A stretch of 64,000 bases of DNA from Roseiarcus sp963782255 (lineage in GTDB: Bacteria; Pseudomonadota; Alphaproteobacteria; Rhizobiales; Beijerinckiaceae): positions 558,001-622,000 of the forward strand of contig CAWAIS010000002.1 of the NCBI GenBank assembly GCA_963782255.1, in the 5' to 3' direction. Under the pieces are notes generated by a model that was given only the letters and a program-made list of their open reading frames with translations, was not told the origin of the DNA and ran no database searches. The first letter of the stretch is position 1, and the number at the start of each line of letters is the position of its first letter. Positions 18,128 to 25,889 of this stretch are shown piece by piece. Made by a program: the position numbers and the translations under genes.

Positions 18128-18143
18128 CTCCCGCAAGCGGGAG
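18128..18143. repeat. short REP-like hairpin at the edge of the urease scar
   Basis: Perfect 7-bp stem CTCCCGC-AA-GCGGGAG, the core of a common intergenic palindrome. It lies between the module 1 operator and the broken urease fragment, where it could mark or have promoted a rearrangement. Confidence 0.5.
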
Positions 18144-18149
18144 AGGGAG

Positions 18150-18404
18150 TTAGACCTTCCCCATCACCTCCTGGCGGAATCCGTAAACCTCGCGTTTGCC
18201 CGTCCGCGTCATCTGGCCTGCCCCATGCCGTCGCGTATCACCTTGCTCGCCGCCGAATTTCACCTCCTCGCCGTATGTGATGAAATCCTTCTCCTCCTCG
18301 ATCACGAGCGTGGTGTCGGCGAGGCGGATCCTGTCGCCTGTCGTCGGACGAAGCATGTCGGCATAGGCGGCGCGAGGGAGCGAAGCGGGGCAAGCGAGTC
18401 GCCA
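18150..18404 (-). pseudogene. chimeric urease remnant: ureC 5' end joined to ureAB 3' end
   Basis: Read on the minus strand, 18404 to about 18213 resembles the first ~65 codons of ureC (RPTTGDRIRLADTTLVIEEEKDF, interrupted by a small insertion near 18247). It then passes straight into 18202-18155, a 48-bp copy of the 3' end of ureAB with a single mismatch to 19278-19231 (KREV-GFRQEVMGKV, stop). The order, ureC start before ureAB end, is the reverse of the operon. It is exactly the junction expected from a tandem duplication of a unit running from the ureAB end through a toxin-antitoxin module to the ureC start. The ureC part is clearly more diverged than the ureAB part. It cannot make a functional subunit. 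Confidence 0.85.
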
Positions 18405-18461
18405 TGGCGCCGGCTCATTTTGTCTCCTGACTTCAGGCCGTACCGCCTGAACTTACATGCC

Positions 18462-18854
18462 TCATGCTTCGATCATGCCAAAGGCGCGGCGCCTCGCGAC
18501 GCTTTTGTCAAGGGTGAACGTGAATTCGAGGCCGGAATCGAGATTGGAAAGCCCAACCAGCCAATCGGCGAAGTCGGATTTCCGCGATCCGTAAGCTTCC
18601 ACCGCGCGCGCGAAAACCTCCGGGCGAGCCACAATAAATTCCGTCGAGTCGACTATCGCCTGCAGTCGCCGGTGAATCGCCTGGCGCGACTGCCTGAAGG
18701 CGGTGCGACAGGTCCAGACGAACTCCGCAAGAACGATGTCATGCAGATACACCGGCGCGTGTTCTTCGATCACTTTGCGAGCGCGTAGGGATTGCGCGGG
18801 GTCGTCCTCCGTCTCGAATATGCGAAGCAGGATGTTGGTGTCTATCCCGATCAC
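18462..18854 (-). CDS. vapC: PIN-domain toxin, VapC type (module 2, after ureAB)
   Basis: A 130-residue PIN-domain protein of the same subfamily as the module 1 toxin but clearly diverged. Catalytic acids are present: Asp5 in GIDTNILLRIF, Glu in VLAEFVWTC, Asp in SRKSDFADWLV and the C-terminal Asp in TLDKS. It overlaps its antitoxin gene by four bases. Expected to act as an endoribonuclease toxin held by the AbrB-type partner. Confidence 0.87.
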   Translation of the reverse strand: MIGIDTNILLRIFETEDDPAQSLRARKVIEEHAPVYLHDIVLAEFVWTCRTAFRQSRQAIHRRLQAIVDSTEFIVARPEVFARAVEAYGSRKSDFADWLVGLSNLDSGLEFTFTLDKSVARRRAFGMIEA

Positions 18855-19138
18855 TTGCGCCTCTTGCGCCGGGTCGCGCCGAATTTCTCAGCCATGGCCT
18901 CGCCGATCGAATCGTCGATATCCTTTTGAGTCAAAGGCCGGCCGAGCGGCGGCAGTTTCAGCTCGTCGATCCGCTCGAAAATGCTTCGCTTCCGCCGCGG
19001 CTCGATCCGAACCGATTTGCCGTGCGGCGGATCGAACGCAATCTGATCGCCGGGCTTCAGACCCCAAGCCTTGCGATGTTGCGCCGGCAAGGTGATCTGC
19101 CCCTTGCTGGTGATGGTCGCAAGAATTTTGTCGGCCAC
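18851..19138 (-). CDS. AbrB/MazE-type antitoxin (module 2)
   Basis: A 95-residue antitoxin. The AbrB domain is at the very N-terminus (ATITSKGQITLPAQHRKAWGLKPGD, 7-31). The C-terminal half (LTQKDIDDSIGEAMAEKFG) is the probable toxin-binding tail, and the last residues are very basic. It starts 88 bp after the ureAB stop and overlaps the toxin gene (ATGA). The inverted repeat CCTTAC-N11-GTAAGG is about 26 bp upstream. Confidence 0.85.
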   Translation of the reverse strand: MADKILATITSKGQITLPAQHRKAWGLKPGDQIAFDPPHGKSVRIEPRRKRSIFERIDELKLPPLGRPLTQKDIDDSIGEAMAEKFGATRRKRRK

Positions 19139-19164
19139 CGCGGGCTCCTTACAATTAGACGTTC

Positions 19165-19187
19165 CCTTACTCTAAGGTCCGGTAAGG
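19165..19187 (-). promoter_or_regulatory. putative operator of toxin-antitoxin module 2
   Basis: Inverted repeat CCTTAC-N11-GTAAGG, including the shared TCTAAG core seen as TCCTAAG in module 1. A further CTTAC half-site lies at 19148-19152. It sits between the ureAB stop and the antitoxin start, so the antitoxin could control transcription inside the urease operon. Inferred. Confidence 0.6.
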
Positions 19188-19225
19188 CGACGAGCAAGCC
19201 AAATGATCGCAAGAGAAAGATGCAG

Positions 19226-19846
19226 CTAAACCTTCCCCATCACCTCCTGGCGGAATCCGTGAACCTCGCGTTTGCCCGCAAGCGCGACGAGGCGCACCGA
19301 GCGGGTCTGGCCCGGCTCGAAGCGGATCGCGGTCCCGGCCGGGATGTCGAGGCGGAAGCCTTTCGTCTTCGGGCGGTCGAACTTGAGCGCCGGGTTGGTC
19401 TCGAAAAAATGATAGTGCGAGCCGACCTGGATCGGCCTGTCGCCGGAATTCGCGACTTCGAGCGTGACCGTCTCGCGGCCTTCGTTCATGACGATCTCGC
19501 CCGGCTCGGCCAGAACTTCGCCGGGGATATGTTGGTCGGCCGCGCCGCGGATCGGATGGTGGACGGTGACGAGCTTGGTGCCGTCGGGAAAAGTCGCCTC
19601 GACCTGGATGTCGTGGATCATCGAGGCGACGCCGTCCATGACCTGATCGGCGGAAAGCACGTGCGCGCCCGCTTCCATGAGCTCGGCGACCGACCGCCCG
19701 TCGCGCGCCCCTTCGACGACAAAGTCGGTGATGAGCGCGACCGCCTCGGGATGGTTCAGCTTGACGCCCCGCTCGAGCCGCCGCCTCGCCACCATCGCGG
19801 CCATGGCGATCATGAGCTTGTCCTTTTCCCGCGGCGTCAAATTCAT
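19226..19846 (-). CDS. ureAB: urease gamma/beta fusion subunit
   Basis: A 206-residue fusion of urease gamma (residues 1 to about 100, MNLTPREKDKLMIAMAAMVARRRLERG...) and beta (about 105 to 206, PGEVLAEPGEIVMNEGRETVTLEVANSGDRPIQVGSHYHFFE, split here as family blocks). Fused forms occur in several bacterial lineages. It is an accessory structural part of the enzyme and combines with UreC. The ATG at 19846 has GGAGG eight bases upstream. It follows ureD by 44 bp. The 3' end has been copied into the scar at 18155-18202. It is separated from ureC by two toxin-antitoxin modules. Confidence 0.93.
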   Translation of the reverse strand: MNLTPREKDKLMIAMAAMVARRRLERGVKLNHPEAVALITDFVVEGARDGRSVAELMEAGAHVLSADQVMDGVASMIHDIQVEATFPDGTKLVTVHHPIRGAADQHIPGEVLAEPGEIVMNEGRETVTLEVANSGDRPIQVGSHYHFFETNPALKFDRPKTKGFRLDIPAGTAIRFEPGQTRSVRLVALAGKREVHGFRQEVMGKV

Positions 19847-19890
19847 TGGGAACGGCCTCCGCCTTTGCATTGCGAGCAAGTTCCGCGGCC

Positions 19891-20727
19891 CTATTGCCAG
19901 AGCCGCGGCGGTTTGCGTCGCCCAAGCGCGACAATGCAGGCGATCAGCGCGGCGCGCAATCGGCTGGGCGAGGCGGAAAGAAGCCGCGCTGCAATCAGGC
20001 CGTCGAACGCGCTCGCGCCCGCCTCGACGCCGTCGCCCGCCCGATCGAGCGCCGCCCGCAAGTCCGGCAGGCGCGCCTCGACGTTGGGCGCCGCGGAGAC
20101 GATGGTCGCGACCGCACGCGCGCCTGCGCCTGACGCCGGGCGGTCAAGCGTCGCGCCAGCCTGGGTCAGCCGCGTCTCATCGGCGAAGACGAGTCTTCCG
20201 TCGCGCATCAGTCGCCAGGAGTCCTTCAAGCTCGCGTCGATGCGGGTCTCGCCCATGGCGAGCCGGCCGAACACGAGGCTCTCGACCATGAGGAGTTCGG
20301 CCTCGCCGGACATGTCGATCGCAAGGCGCCGCTCGAGCGAGGCGCCTTCGAACAGGATCGTCTCCTGCGGCAGCCAGAAAAGCCGCGAGCGCGCTTGAAG
20401 CGTGAGCTTCGTTGCGATGCATGCGGGCTCGCCCTCGCTGCGGTAGATTTTTTCGGCTGCCGTCGTGGTCGCCTCGACCTCGGCGCCCTCGCTCAGCGAC
20501 GCTTCGATGCGGTATGCGTCGCCGCCGGCTGCTCCGCCGCCGGTGTTGACGATGACCGCCTCGCAGGGGCTCGTCGAGCGGGGAAAGCGCCAGCGCAAGC
20601 CCCCGGTCTCGAACACGCGCTCGGGCTCGGTGCGGGCGCCGACCCTCGTGAAGGTTGCGCGCGCTTCGCCTCGGGCGCGCTGTCGCGCCAGCGGGTCGAA
20701 CGCGGCGTCGCCCGTCACGGGCGGCAT
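19891..20727 (-). CDS. ureD: urease accessory protein UreD
   Basis: A 278-residue UreD/UreH-type scaffold, usual length, which works with UreF and UreG to insert nickel into the urease apoprotein. Family blocks are visible: VIVNTGGGAAGGDAYRIE, TTTAAEKIYRSEG, FWLPQETILFEGASLERR and ESLVFGRLAMGE. The start at 20727 (MPPVTGDAAF) lies 13 bases inside the end of the GT39 gene, so the urease operon has no promoter gap of its own and is probably co-transcribed with the glycosyltransferase. ureE, ureF and ureG are not found in the window. Confidence 0.92.
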   Translation of the reverse strand: MPPVTGDAAFDPLARQRARGEARATFTRVGARTEPERVFETGGLRWRFPRSTSPCEAVIVNTGGGAAGGDAYRIEASLSEGAEVEATTTAAEKIYRSEGEPACIATKLTLQARSRLFWLPQETILFEGASLERRLAIDMSGEAELLMVESLVFGRLAMGETRIDASLKDSWRLMRDGRLVFADETRLTQAGATLDRPASGAGARAVATIVSAAPNVEARLPDLRAALDRAGDGVEAGASAFDGLIAARLLSASPSRLRAALIACIVALGRRKPPRLWQ

Positions 20728-22343
20728 TTCCGCTCGAGGTCGACCTCGCCGCTCGCGCACACCGGGTCCAGGACCGGCCCATATGGATCGGAAACCCGGT
20801 AAAGCTCGTAAGTTTCGACCGCCGCGCCATTGCGGCGGCGCATGAGCGTCCCCGCCGGCTCGACTTCGCGGAAGCGCATCTTGAGGATCAGGTCGAATTT
20901 GCGGCCCGCTTCGCCGAGCGCGAGGCCTGGCGCGGCGAAGAGCGTTTCCGGCGGCGAGGGCATGAAAATCCAGCGAATCCGCTGCTCGGGCTGAACGATC
21001 GCGATCGCCTGATCGCCGTAATAGGTCATGAGCGAGGTCAGCGCGTAGCCCTGCGTGAGGACGAAAGCCGCGCCGTCCCCGCGCGCGCGCGCGTCCAGGT
21101 CGCGGGCGAGGTCGCGGAAGCCTTCGAGCCGCGTCGTCGGGTCGGCCGCTCCAAGCGGAAGCGCGCAGGTCGTCGCCTGGAGAAACGCGAGGGCCATCGC
21201 CGCGAAGCCCAGAGGGGCGGCCCAGAGCGCAGCCTTGGCGAGGGCGCCCGCAAGACCGGCGGCGGCCTTGTTGCGCGTCTCGGCGACCCAGTCGCCGGCC
21301 AGAATTGCACATGCGGGGAAAAGCGGCGCGAGCCAGTTGCCCTGCACCCGATCGTGTAGCGCGTGCAGAAGGAAATAGGCCATCGCGGGAGCAATCGTGC
21401 TCGCGAGCATGCGCCGAGCCTCGTCCCGCGAGCCGGGGGCGCGCGGCGCCCGCCAGTGAATTTGCGCGATGGCGGCCGCGAACCCGGCGAAGACGAGCGG
21501 GTTCATGAGCCCGATCTGCGCGCCCAGGAACTCGAGGAGGTAGAAGGGCTCGAAGCCTTCCGGCGCCGCGCGGCCGAACTGCTTTGCGAATGTCGCCCAG
21601 CCGTGAACGGCGTTCCAGGCGATGAAGGGCGCAAAGACCATGAGCGCGAGAGCGAGCGCCGCTGCCGACCAGGGCGAGACGAGCCATCGCCTCAGCGATG
21701 GGACTGTCACGAAGGCGAGCCCGACGCCGGCGGCGAAGAACAACGCCGTGAATTTGGATTGAAGCGCAAGTCCGAGCGCAAGTCCGATCGCGATCAGCCA
21801 GCGCGCCTTGCCGGTCCGCCAGAGTTCGACGAGCGCCGCGAGCCCCAGCGTCCAGAACACGACGAGCGGCGCGTCGGGCGTTGCGAAGATCGCGCCCGCA
21901 AGCACAAGCGGCATCGCGATCCACATGAGCGCGGCGAGCGCGGCCGCCTCGGCCGAGCGGAAGAGGCGCCAGGCGATCGGCGCGATCAGGGCCGGCAGCG
22001 CGCCGACGAGGAGAAGCGACAGAGCCCTGGCGCCGAACTCCGCGCCGCCGAAAAGCGCGGTCGAGGCGCGAATGAGCAGGGCGGCCATCGGCGGATGGTC
22101 GAGATAGCCGAACGCCAGCGAACGCGACCAGAGCGTGTAATAGGCTTCGTCGAATGTCAGCTCGAGCCGCCTTGCGGCGATCGCCTGCAGCCCCAGCAGG
22201 ACGACCGAACCGAAGACCGCCCAGGCCATCAGGCGGCCGGCGCGCCGCTCCGCCCCGAGCGGCGCCTCAGCGACGATGGACGCACTCCTCACGCCGCCGT
22301 TTTCGACCTCTCGATGCCATGGGAGCCCGCCTCCCGTTCGCAC
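20715..22343 (-). CDS. glycosyltransferase family 39 (ArnT/PMT-like) membrane protein
   Basis: A 542-residue protein with 11-13 membrane helices. The N-terminal loop LELTFDEAYYTLWSRSLAFGYLDHPPMAALLIR (family block about residues 61-93) carries the acidic residues and HPP motif typical of GT39 enzymes that use polyprenyl-linked sugars. It likely adds a sugar to a lipid, lipid A or protein on the periplasmic side; the acceptor is unknown. The start is uncertain: GTG at 22343 or 22292, or ATG at 22229, close to the first helix. Its 3' end overlaps ureD, an unexpected partnership that may be accidental. Confidence 0.8.
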   Translation of the reverse strand: MRTGGGLPWHREVENGGVRSASIVAEAPLGAERRAGRLMAWAVFGSVVLLGLQAIAARRLELTFDEAYYTLWSRSLAFGYLDHPPMAALLIRASTALFGGAEFGARALSLLLVGALPALIAPIAWRLFRSAEAAALAALMWIAMPLVLAGAIFATPDAPLVVFWTLGLAALVELWRTGKARWLIAIGLALGLALQSKFTALFFAAGVGLAFVTVPSLRRWLVSPWSAAALALALMVFAPFIAWNAVHGWATFAKQFGRAAPEGFEPFYLLEFLGAQIGLMNPLVFAGFAAAIAQIHWRAPRAPGSRDEARRMLASTIAPAMAYFLLHALHDRVQGNWLAPLFPACAILAGDWVAETRNKAAAGLAGALAKAALWAAPLGFAAMALAFLQATTCALPLGAADPTTRLEGFRDLARDLDARARGDGAAFVLTQGYALTSLMTYYGDQAIAIVQPEQRIRWIFMPSPPETLFAAPGLALGEAGRKFDLILKMRFREVEPAGTLMRRRNGAAVETYELYRVSDPYGPVLDPVCASGEVDLERKCRP

Positions 22344-22497
22344 GGGCGAGACCGACGGTCAATAACCCGTGAACTCCGTCACAACTCGGCCAGAACTCCG
22401 CCACGATCGTGCGATTGGTGCGACACTGTGGCGCCATTCACACACCCGCTCGGGCGGCGCCGTCGTATAACTCGAAGTAGCCGCCGCTAACGTCGGC

Positions 22498-23754
22498 GTG
22501 TTTTCCTCGACGGACATGGTTCTCTGGGCAAACAGGACAGGCTTCAGGCAGGCGAGCCGCGATGATGCGGCGGACGCGGCGCGATTCTTCTCGCGGATGG
22601 GCTACGCCGTGTTGGGGATCGGCGCGCCGGTTGGGGTCGTGCTTCATCCGCTTGCCTTGTTCATCATGTTCCCGATCGGCGTCGCGCTCATTCTCATGAT
22701 GGCGGCGCTCGAGGCGAAGCCGGGCTTCATCGACCGCGTTCTGTTCGCGTTCCGGATTCCCGCGTTTCTCGCGCTGATCGCCGGGCTCGCATGGGCAACG
22801 CTGTCGGTCATGTGGACGCCTTATCCGGTCTCCGCGACGCAGCACGCCCTGAAGCTCGGATTGCTGATCGCCGCGACCCTGCTCGCTGTCGCCGCTCCGC
22901 GTGACAATGCGCGCGCGGCCGACCTCTACCTGTTTCCGGTCGGCGTCGTCGTGCTCATGGTCGCGATGTCCGCGAAAGGCCTCTCCCATCTCCTGACCCG
23001 CACGACGGACGATGGAACGCTGGCGGCGGGCGGGGTGGCGCTCGCCGTTCTCCTGTTCCCGGCGCTTGGCGGATTGACCGCGCGCGGACGCAACGGCTAT
23101 GCGCGCCTCTTGCTGATCCTGACCCTGGCTTACGCCTATTTCGACGGATACACGCCGCTGACGGTTGCGCTCTTCGCCGGCTATCTCGCTCTGTCGTTTG
23201 CGATTTCGGACATGCGACGCACCGCGCGGGAACTGGCGTGGGCGGCCGCGGCGCTGGCTTTGCTGTCGCCGCTCATTCCCGCATTCGCTCCGACCATTTC
23301 CGACTGGATATTCCACGCCAAGCTCGCGACTCTCCCGCCGCCCTACGCGTCGCTGTCGGTCGCCGCCGACGTCTTCACCCACGATAAGCTCAAACTCATC
23401 ACGGGGCACGGATTTGAGACCGTGGCGCGAGGCGTGCGCAGCGGCATTCTGCCTGCCCAGACACCAAAGGCGCTCGCCTTCACGGTCTGGTACGAGCTTG
23501 GAATCGTCGGCGCGGTCCTCGCGGCGACGGGGCTCTGGTTCGCCTTTAGCGGCCTCGAGAAGGGGCCGCCGAGGCTCGTCCCCTTCCTCGCGGCCGGCCT
23601 GACCGCGGTCGTGGCGCTCGCTTTCCTGAACGTGGATTTCGACGACATGACCGCCATGACCCTGATTGCGGTCGCGGTCATTTCGAGCGGCGTCGCCGCG
23701 CGCAGCCAATACCGCACGACCCGCCCCTCGGCCGTCAGCCTCGCGAACTTATAG
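22498..23754 (+). CDS. polytopic membrane protein, O-antigen ligase/polymerase-like
   Basis: A 418-residue protein with about ten predicted membrane helices, and a larger hydrophilic loop near residues 260-310 (HAKLATLPPPYASLSVAADVF, then GHGFETVARG). That layout and the GHG-F-T loop resemble Wzy/WaaL-type O-antigen ligases and polymerases, which join polysaccharide chains at the periplasmic face. Similarity is only of general type, so I do not assign a gene name. The start is GTG at 22498, or the ATG at 22516. It diverges from the GT39 gene, which may work on the same glycan. Confidence 0.65.
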   Translation: MFSSTDMVLWANRTGFRQASRDDAADAARFFSRMGYAVLGIGAPVGVVLHPLALFIMFPIGVALILMMAALEAKPGFIDRVLFAFRIPAFLALIAGLAWATLSVMWTPYPVSATQHALKLGLLIAATLLAVAAPRDNARAADLYLFPVGVVVLMVAMSAKGLSHLLTRTTDDGTLAAGGVALAVLLFPALGGLTARGRNGYARLLLILTLAYAYFDGYTPLTVALFAGYLALSFAISDMRRTARELAWAAAALALLSPLIPAFAPTISDWIFHAKLATLPPPYASLSVAADVFTHDKLKLITGHGFETVARGVRSGILPAQTPKALAFTVWYELGIVGAVLAATGLWFAFSGLEKGPPRLVPFLAAGLTAVVALAFLNVDFDDMTAMTLIAVAVISSGVAARSQYRTTRPSAVSLANL

Positions 23755-23865
23755 CAGATCGGGGCGGGCGGCCGCGAAAAGCTTCACGGCCATCAACCCC
23801 ATGGGCCCGCGCGCGACGCCGAAGGGAAGCGACGCGATCCCCACCGCGCCTCTCCCCAACGCAAA

Positions 23866-24162
23866 TCAGCGTTTTCCCCCGAACGAGATCGTCGGCCGGA
23901 TATTGCGGGGACGCTTGTATTCGACGACAACGGCGCGCGTTCGACCGGCGACGAGGCTGGCGCGACCGCGCGTCTTGGCCGCCTGTTTGACGGCCAGCGC
24001 CTTCACGTCGTCGACCGGCACGCCCATGAGGGTGGCCGCGATTTCCGCGCGCTGCTCCGGGTCGCCGGCCAGGCTTTCGGCCGCGATCAGGGCTTCCTCG
24101 ATCGTTGGTTTGTCGCGCCGAACGCGGCGGACGCCCCACTTCGTCTTCCAGGTGGCTTCCAT
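23866..24162 (-). CDS. small conserved-looking protein of unknown function
   Basis: A 98-residue basic protein with no recognised domain. It is mostly polar and probably partly helical (PTIEEALIAAESLAGDPEQRAEIAATLMG, then VDDVKALAVKQAAK), and the C-terminus is Arg/Lys-rich (GRASLVAGRTRAVVVEYKRPR). AGGAGGGG before the ATG at 24162 strongly supports translation. No operon partner; neighbours are a membrane protein gene and a short inverted-repeat element. I cannot assign a function. Confidence 0.6.
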   Translation of the reverse strand: MEATWKTKWGVRRVRRDKPTIEEALIAAESLAGDPEQRAEIAATLMGVPVDDVKALAVKQAAKTRGRASLVAGRTRAVVVEYKRPRNIRPTISFGGKR

Positions 24163-24281
24163 CGGCCCCTCCTCAAACTTTTCAACCCGAACAATAGCAG
24201 ATATGTTGCACCGCAACAAATTTATTCAAGCCGGTGGAGTTTCTTCTCCACACCCTCTTTGGCGCAGTTGCGTAAACCAAC

Positions 24282-24420
24282 CAGACCGTGCGAAAACTCC
24301 GCGACACATTCAGCGCGGCCAGTTTTTCGAGGCCTACGACTACGCGCGGCGGAAAAAATCGCGAAAATCGGTTCCCTTCGCGACCATACGGAACCTCGCA
24401 TTGAGTTTTCGCACGGTCTG
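24282..24420. mobile_element. 139-bp MITE-like element with perfect 18-bp terminal inverted repeats
   Basis: CAGACCGTGCGAAAACTC at 24282-24299 is repeated as its exact complement at 24403-24420. The interior has lower GC with A-rich runs and no open frame I would support. The layout fits a miniature inverted-repeat element or a large regulatory stem. It sits between the small unknown gene and hpnE, four bases off the hpnE stop region. Confidence 0.5.
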
Positions 24421-24426
24421 CAACGT

Positions 24427-25683
24427 TTATGCGGCCCCCTCCAGCCACGCCCGCGCCGCCGCCTCTCCCGATCCTACGGCGCTTTCGACCGAATCAGGAA
24501 GCGGAGACTCCACATAACTACCCGCGAGAAAAAGGTTCCGCCATTGCGTTCGGAAGGCCGGCCGCCGCGCCGCCTCCTCCGGCGTTGCGAGAAACCCCGC
24601 CCTTCGGGTCGGCACGACCCGCCACGCCGGGAGCGCGTCCGAAAGCCCGGTTAAGGCGGCGACCCCCTGCCAGCACTCTTTTGCGAGCGCGTCGCGCTTC
24701 GCGTCCAGGCGCGCCGCCGCGTCCTTGATCGTGACGGACATCCGGTCGCGATAGCAGAAGAGCCAGTGAAACGCGCCGTTCAAGGCGCCGATGACCGCGG
24801 GCGCAAGGGGCGGTGGGGCCGCAGCGAAATGCACGGTGAGCGCGACGGGCGCGCCCGAGGGCGCCTCGAGGCCCGGGACGAGGCTCGCCGCGACGGACCA
24901 TGGCGTTGCGAGAATCAAGGCGTCTCTGGGTCCGAGATCGATCCGGTCGTGCTCGAACTCGAGCCCGGCCAGACGCTCCGGCCCGGGGTCGAGGGCGATG
25001 AGACGGCGTTCGAGACGCAGCGTCGCGCCATCGCGCTCGAGGCGCCGAACCAAAGGGTCGACAAACGCCCGGCCGAAACCGTGGATCGGCATGAGCAGCC
25101 GCATCCCCGCGCCGCCCGCCCTGACGATGTCGCGGAGGGCTGCGCCTGCAAGCCGGGCGGAGGCCGTTTCCGGCGGGCAATTGAGCGCGGCGAGCGCGAG
25201 AGGCCGCCACAGGCGCTCCATCGCCGGCCCCTGCTTCGGCGCGAGGCTGGCGACGGTCGCGGTTGGAGAGGCGGAGAAGAGCCGCCGGCCGGACCAATAG
25301 TCGGCAAGCGTCAACCGCGGTCCGCGTCGCGCTTCGCTCAGGAGCCACCACGGCGCCCGACCGGCGTTGGGCGTCAAGCGCCAGCGTTCGCCGGTGGAGA
25401 AGTCGGCGAAGGCGACCCCCGGCTCCTTCTCCTCCCGCCATTCGCCGCGCGCGCCAGCGGCGTCGATCAAGCGAAGCGCGGAGGTCCAGGACGCGAGCAG
25501 CGGAAAATTGCCCGTGTCGATGTCGCAGCCGAGCGTCTCGTCATAGAACGAGCGTCGCCGTCCGCCGGGCTGAGGCTTCGCCTCGTGCACGACGACGTCG
25601 CAGCGTCCGCTCGTCGCGAGTTCGCCCGCCGCCGCGAGTCCGGCGACGCCCGCTCCGACGACATGAACGACCGCGCGCTTCAT
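24427..25683 (-). CDS. hpnE: hydroxysqualene dehydroxylase
   Basis: A 418-residue FAD-dependent enzyme of the amine oxidase/phytoene-desaturase-like superfamily. The FAD-binding motif VGAGVAGLAAAGELA starts near residue 9, followed by the HEAKPQPGGRRRSFYDE signature, with a C-terminal FAD block (NLFLAGSYVESPLPDSVESAVGSGEAAA, split). It matches HpnE, which reduces hydroxysqualene to squalene in the HpnCDE route to hopanoids. hpnC and hpnD usually lie beside it but are not in this window. The gene diverges from preT. Confidence 0.8.
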   Translation of the reverse strand: MKRAVVHVVGAGVAGLAAAGELATSGRCDVVVHEAKPQPGGRRRSFYDETLGCDIDTGNFPLLASWTSALRLIDAAGARGEWREEKEPGVAFADFSTGERWRLTPNAGRAPWWLLSEARRGPRLTLADYWSGRRLFSASPTATVASLAPKQGPAMERLWRPLALAALNCPPETASARLAGAALRDIVRAGGAGMRLLMPIHGFGRAFVDPLVRRLERDGATLRLERRLIALDPGPERLAGLEFEHDRIDLGPRDALILATPWSVAASLVPGLEAPSGAPVALTVHFAAAPPPLAPAVIGALNGAFHWLFCYRDRMSVTIKDAAARLDAKRDALAKECWQGVAALTGLSDALPAWRVVPTRRAGFLATPEEAARRPAFRTQWRNLFLAGSYVESPLPDSVESAVGSGEAAARAWLEGAA

Positions 25684-25833
25684 CGCCGCTCGCGTGGAGT
25701 CATTGGGCTTTCAGGCCGCGCGTCGCCGCGGCTCTCGAATCACATGGTTGAGGCTAGAGCGGTTTGAGGACGATAGGAAGCGCATGCAAAGCCTGATGCC
25801 CGTCTTGACAGACCCGGCTCAAGCGCGCGACGT

Positions 25834-25849
25834 TTGACCAATCGGTCAA
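25834..25849 (+). promoter_or_regulatory. near-consensus RutR operator upstream of preT
   Basis: TTGACCAATCGGTCAA lies 40 bp before the preT start codon. The known RutR consensus is TTGACCA-NN-TGGTCAA, so the site differs at one position (C for T). RutR is a TetR-family repressor released by uracil or thymine. Its location in front of the uracil-reducing genes is the expected biology. No rutR gene is seen in the window. Confidence 0.8.
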
Positions 25850-25889
25850 GAAGTCCCATTCCGCCCGTGGCGGCTTCAAGGGAGACGCC

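Noticed and set aside
24182..24448. Minus-strand open frame across the inverted-repeat element
   Set aside because: It runs through the repeat and has no ribosome-binding site or protein-like composition.
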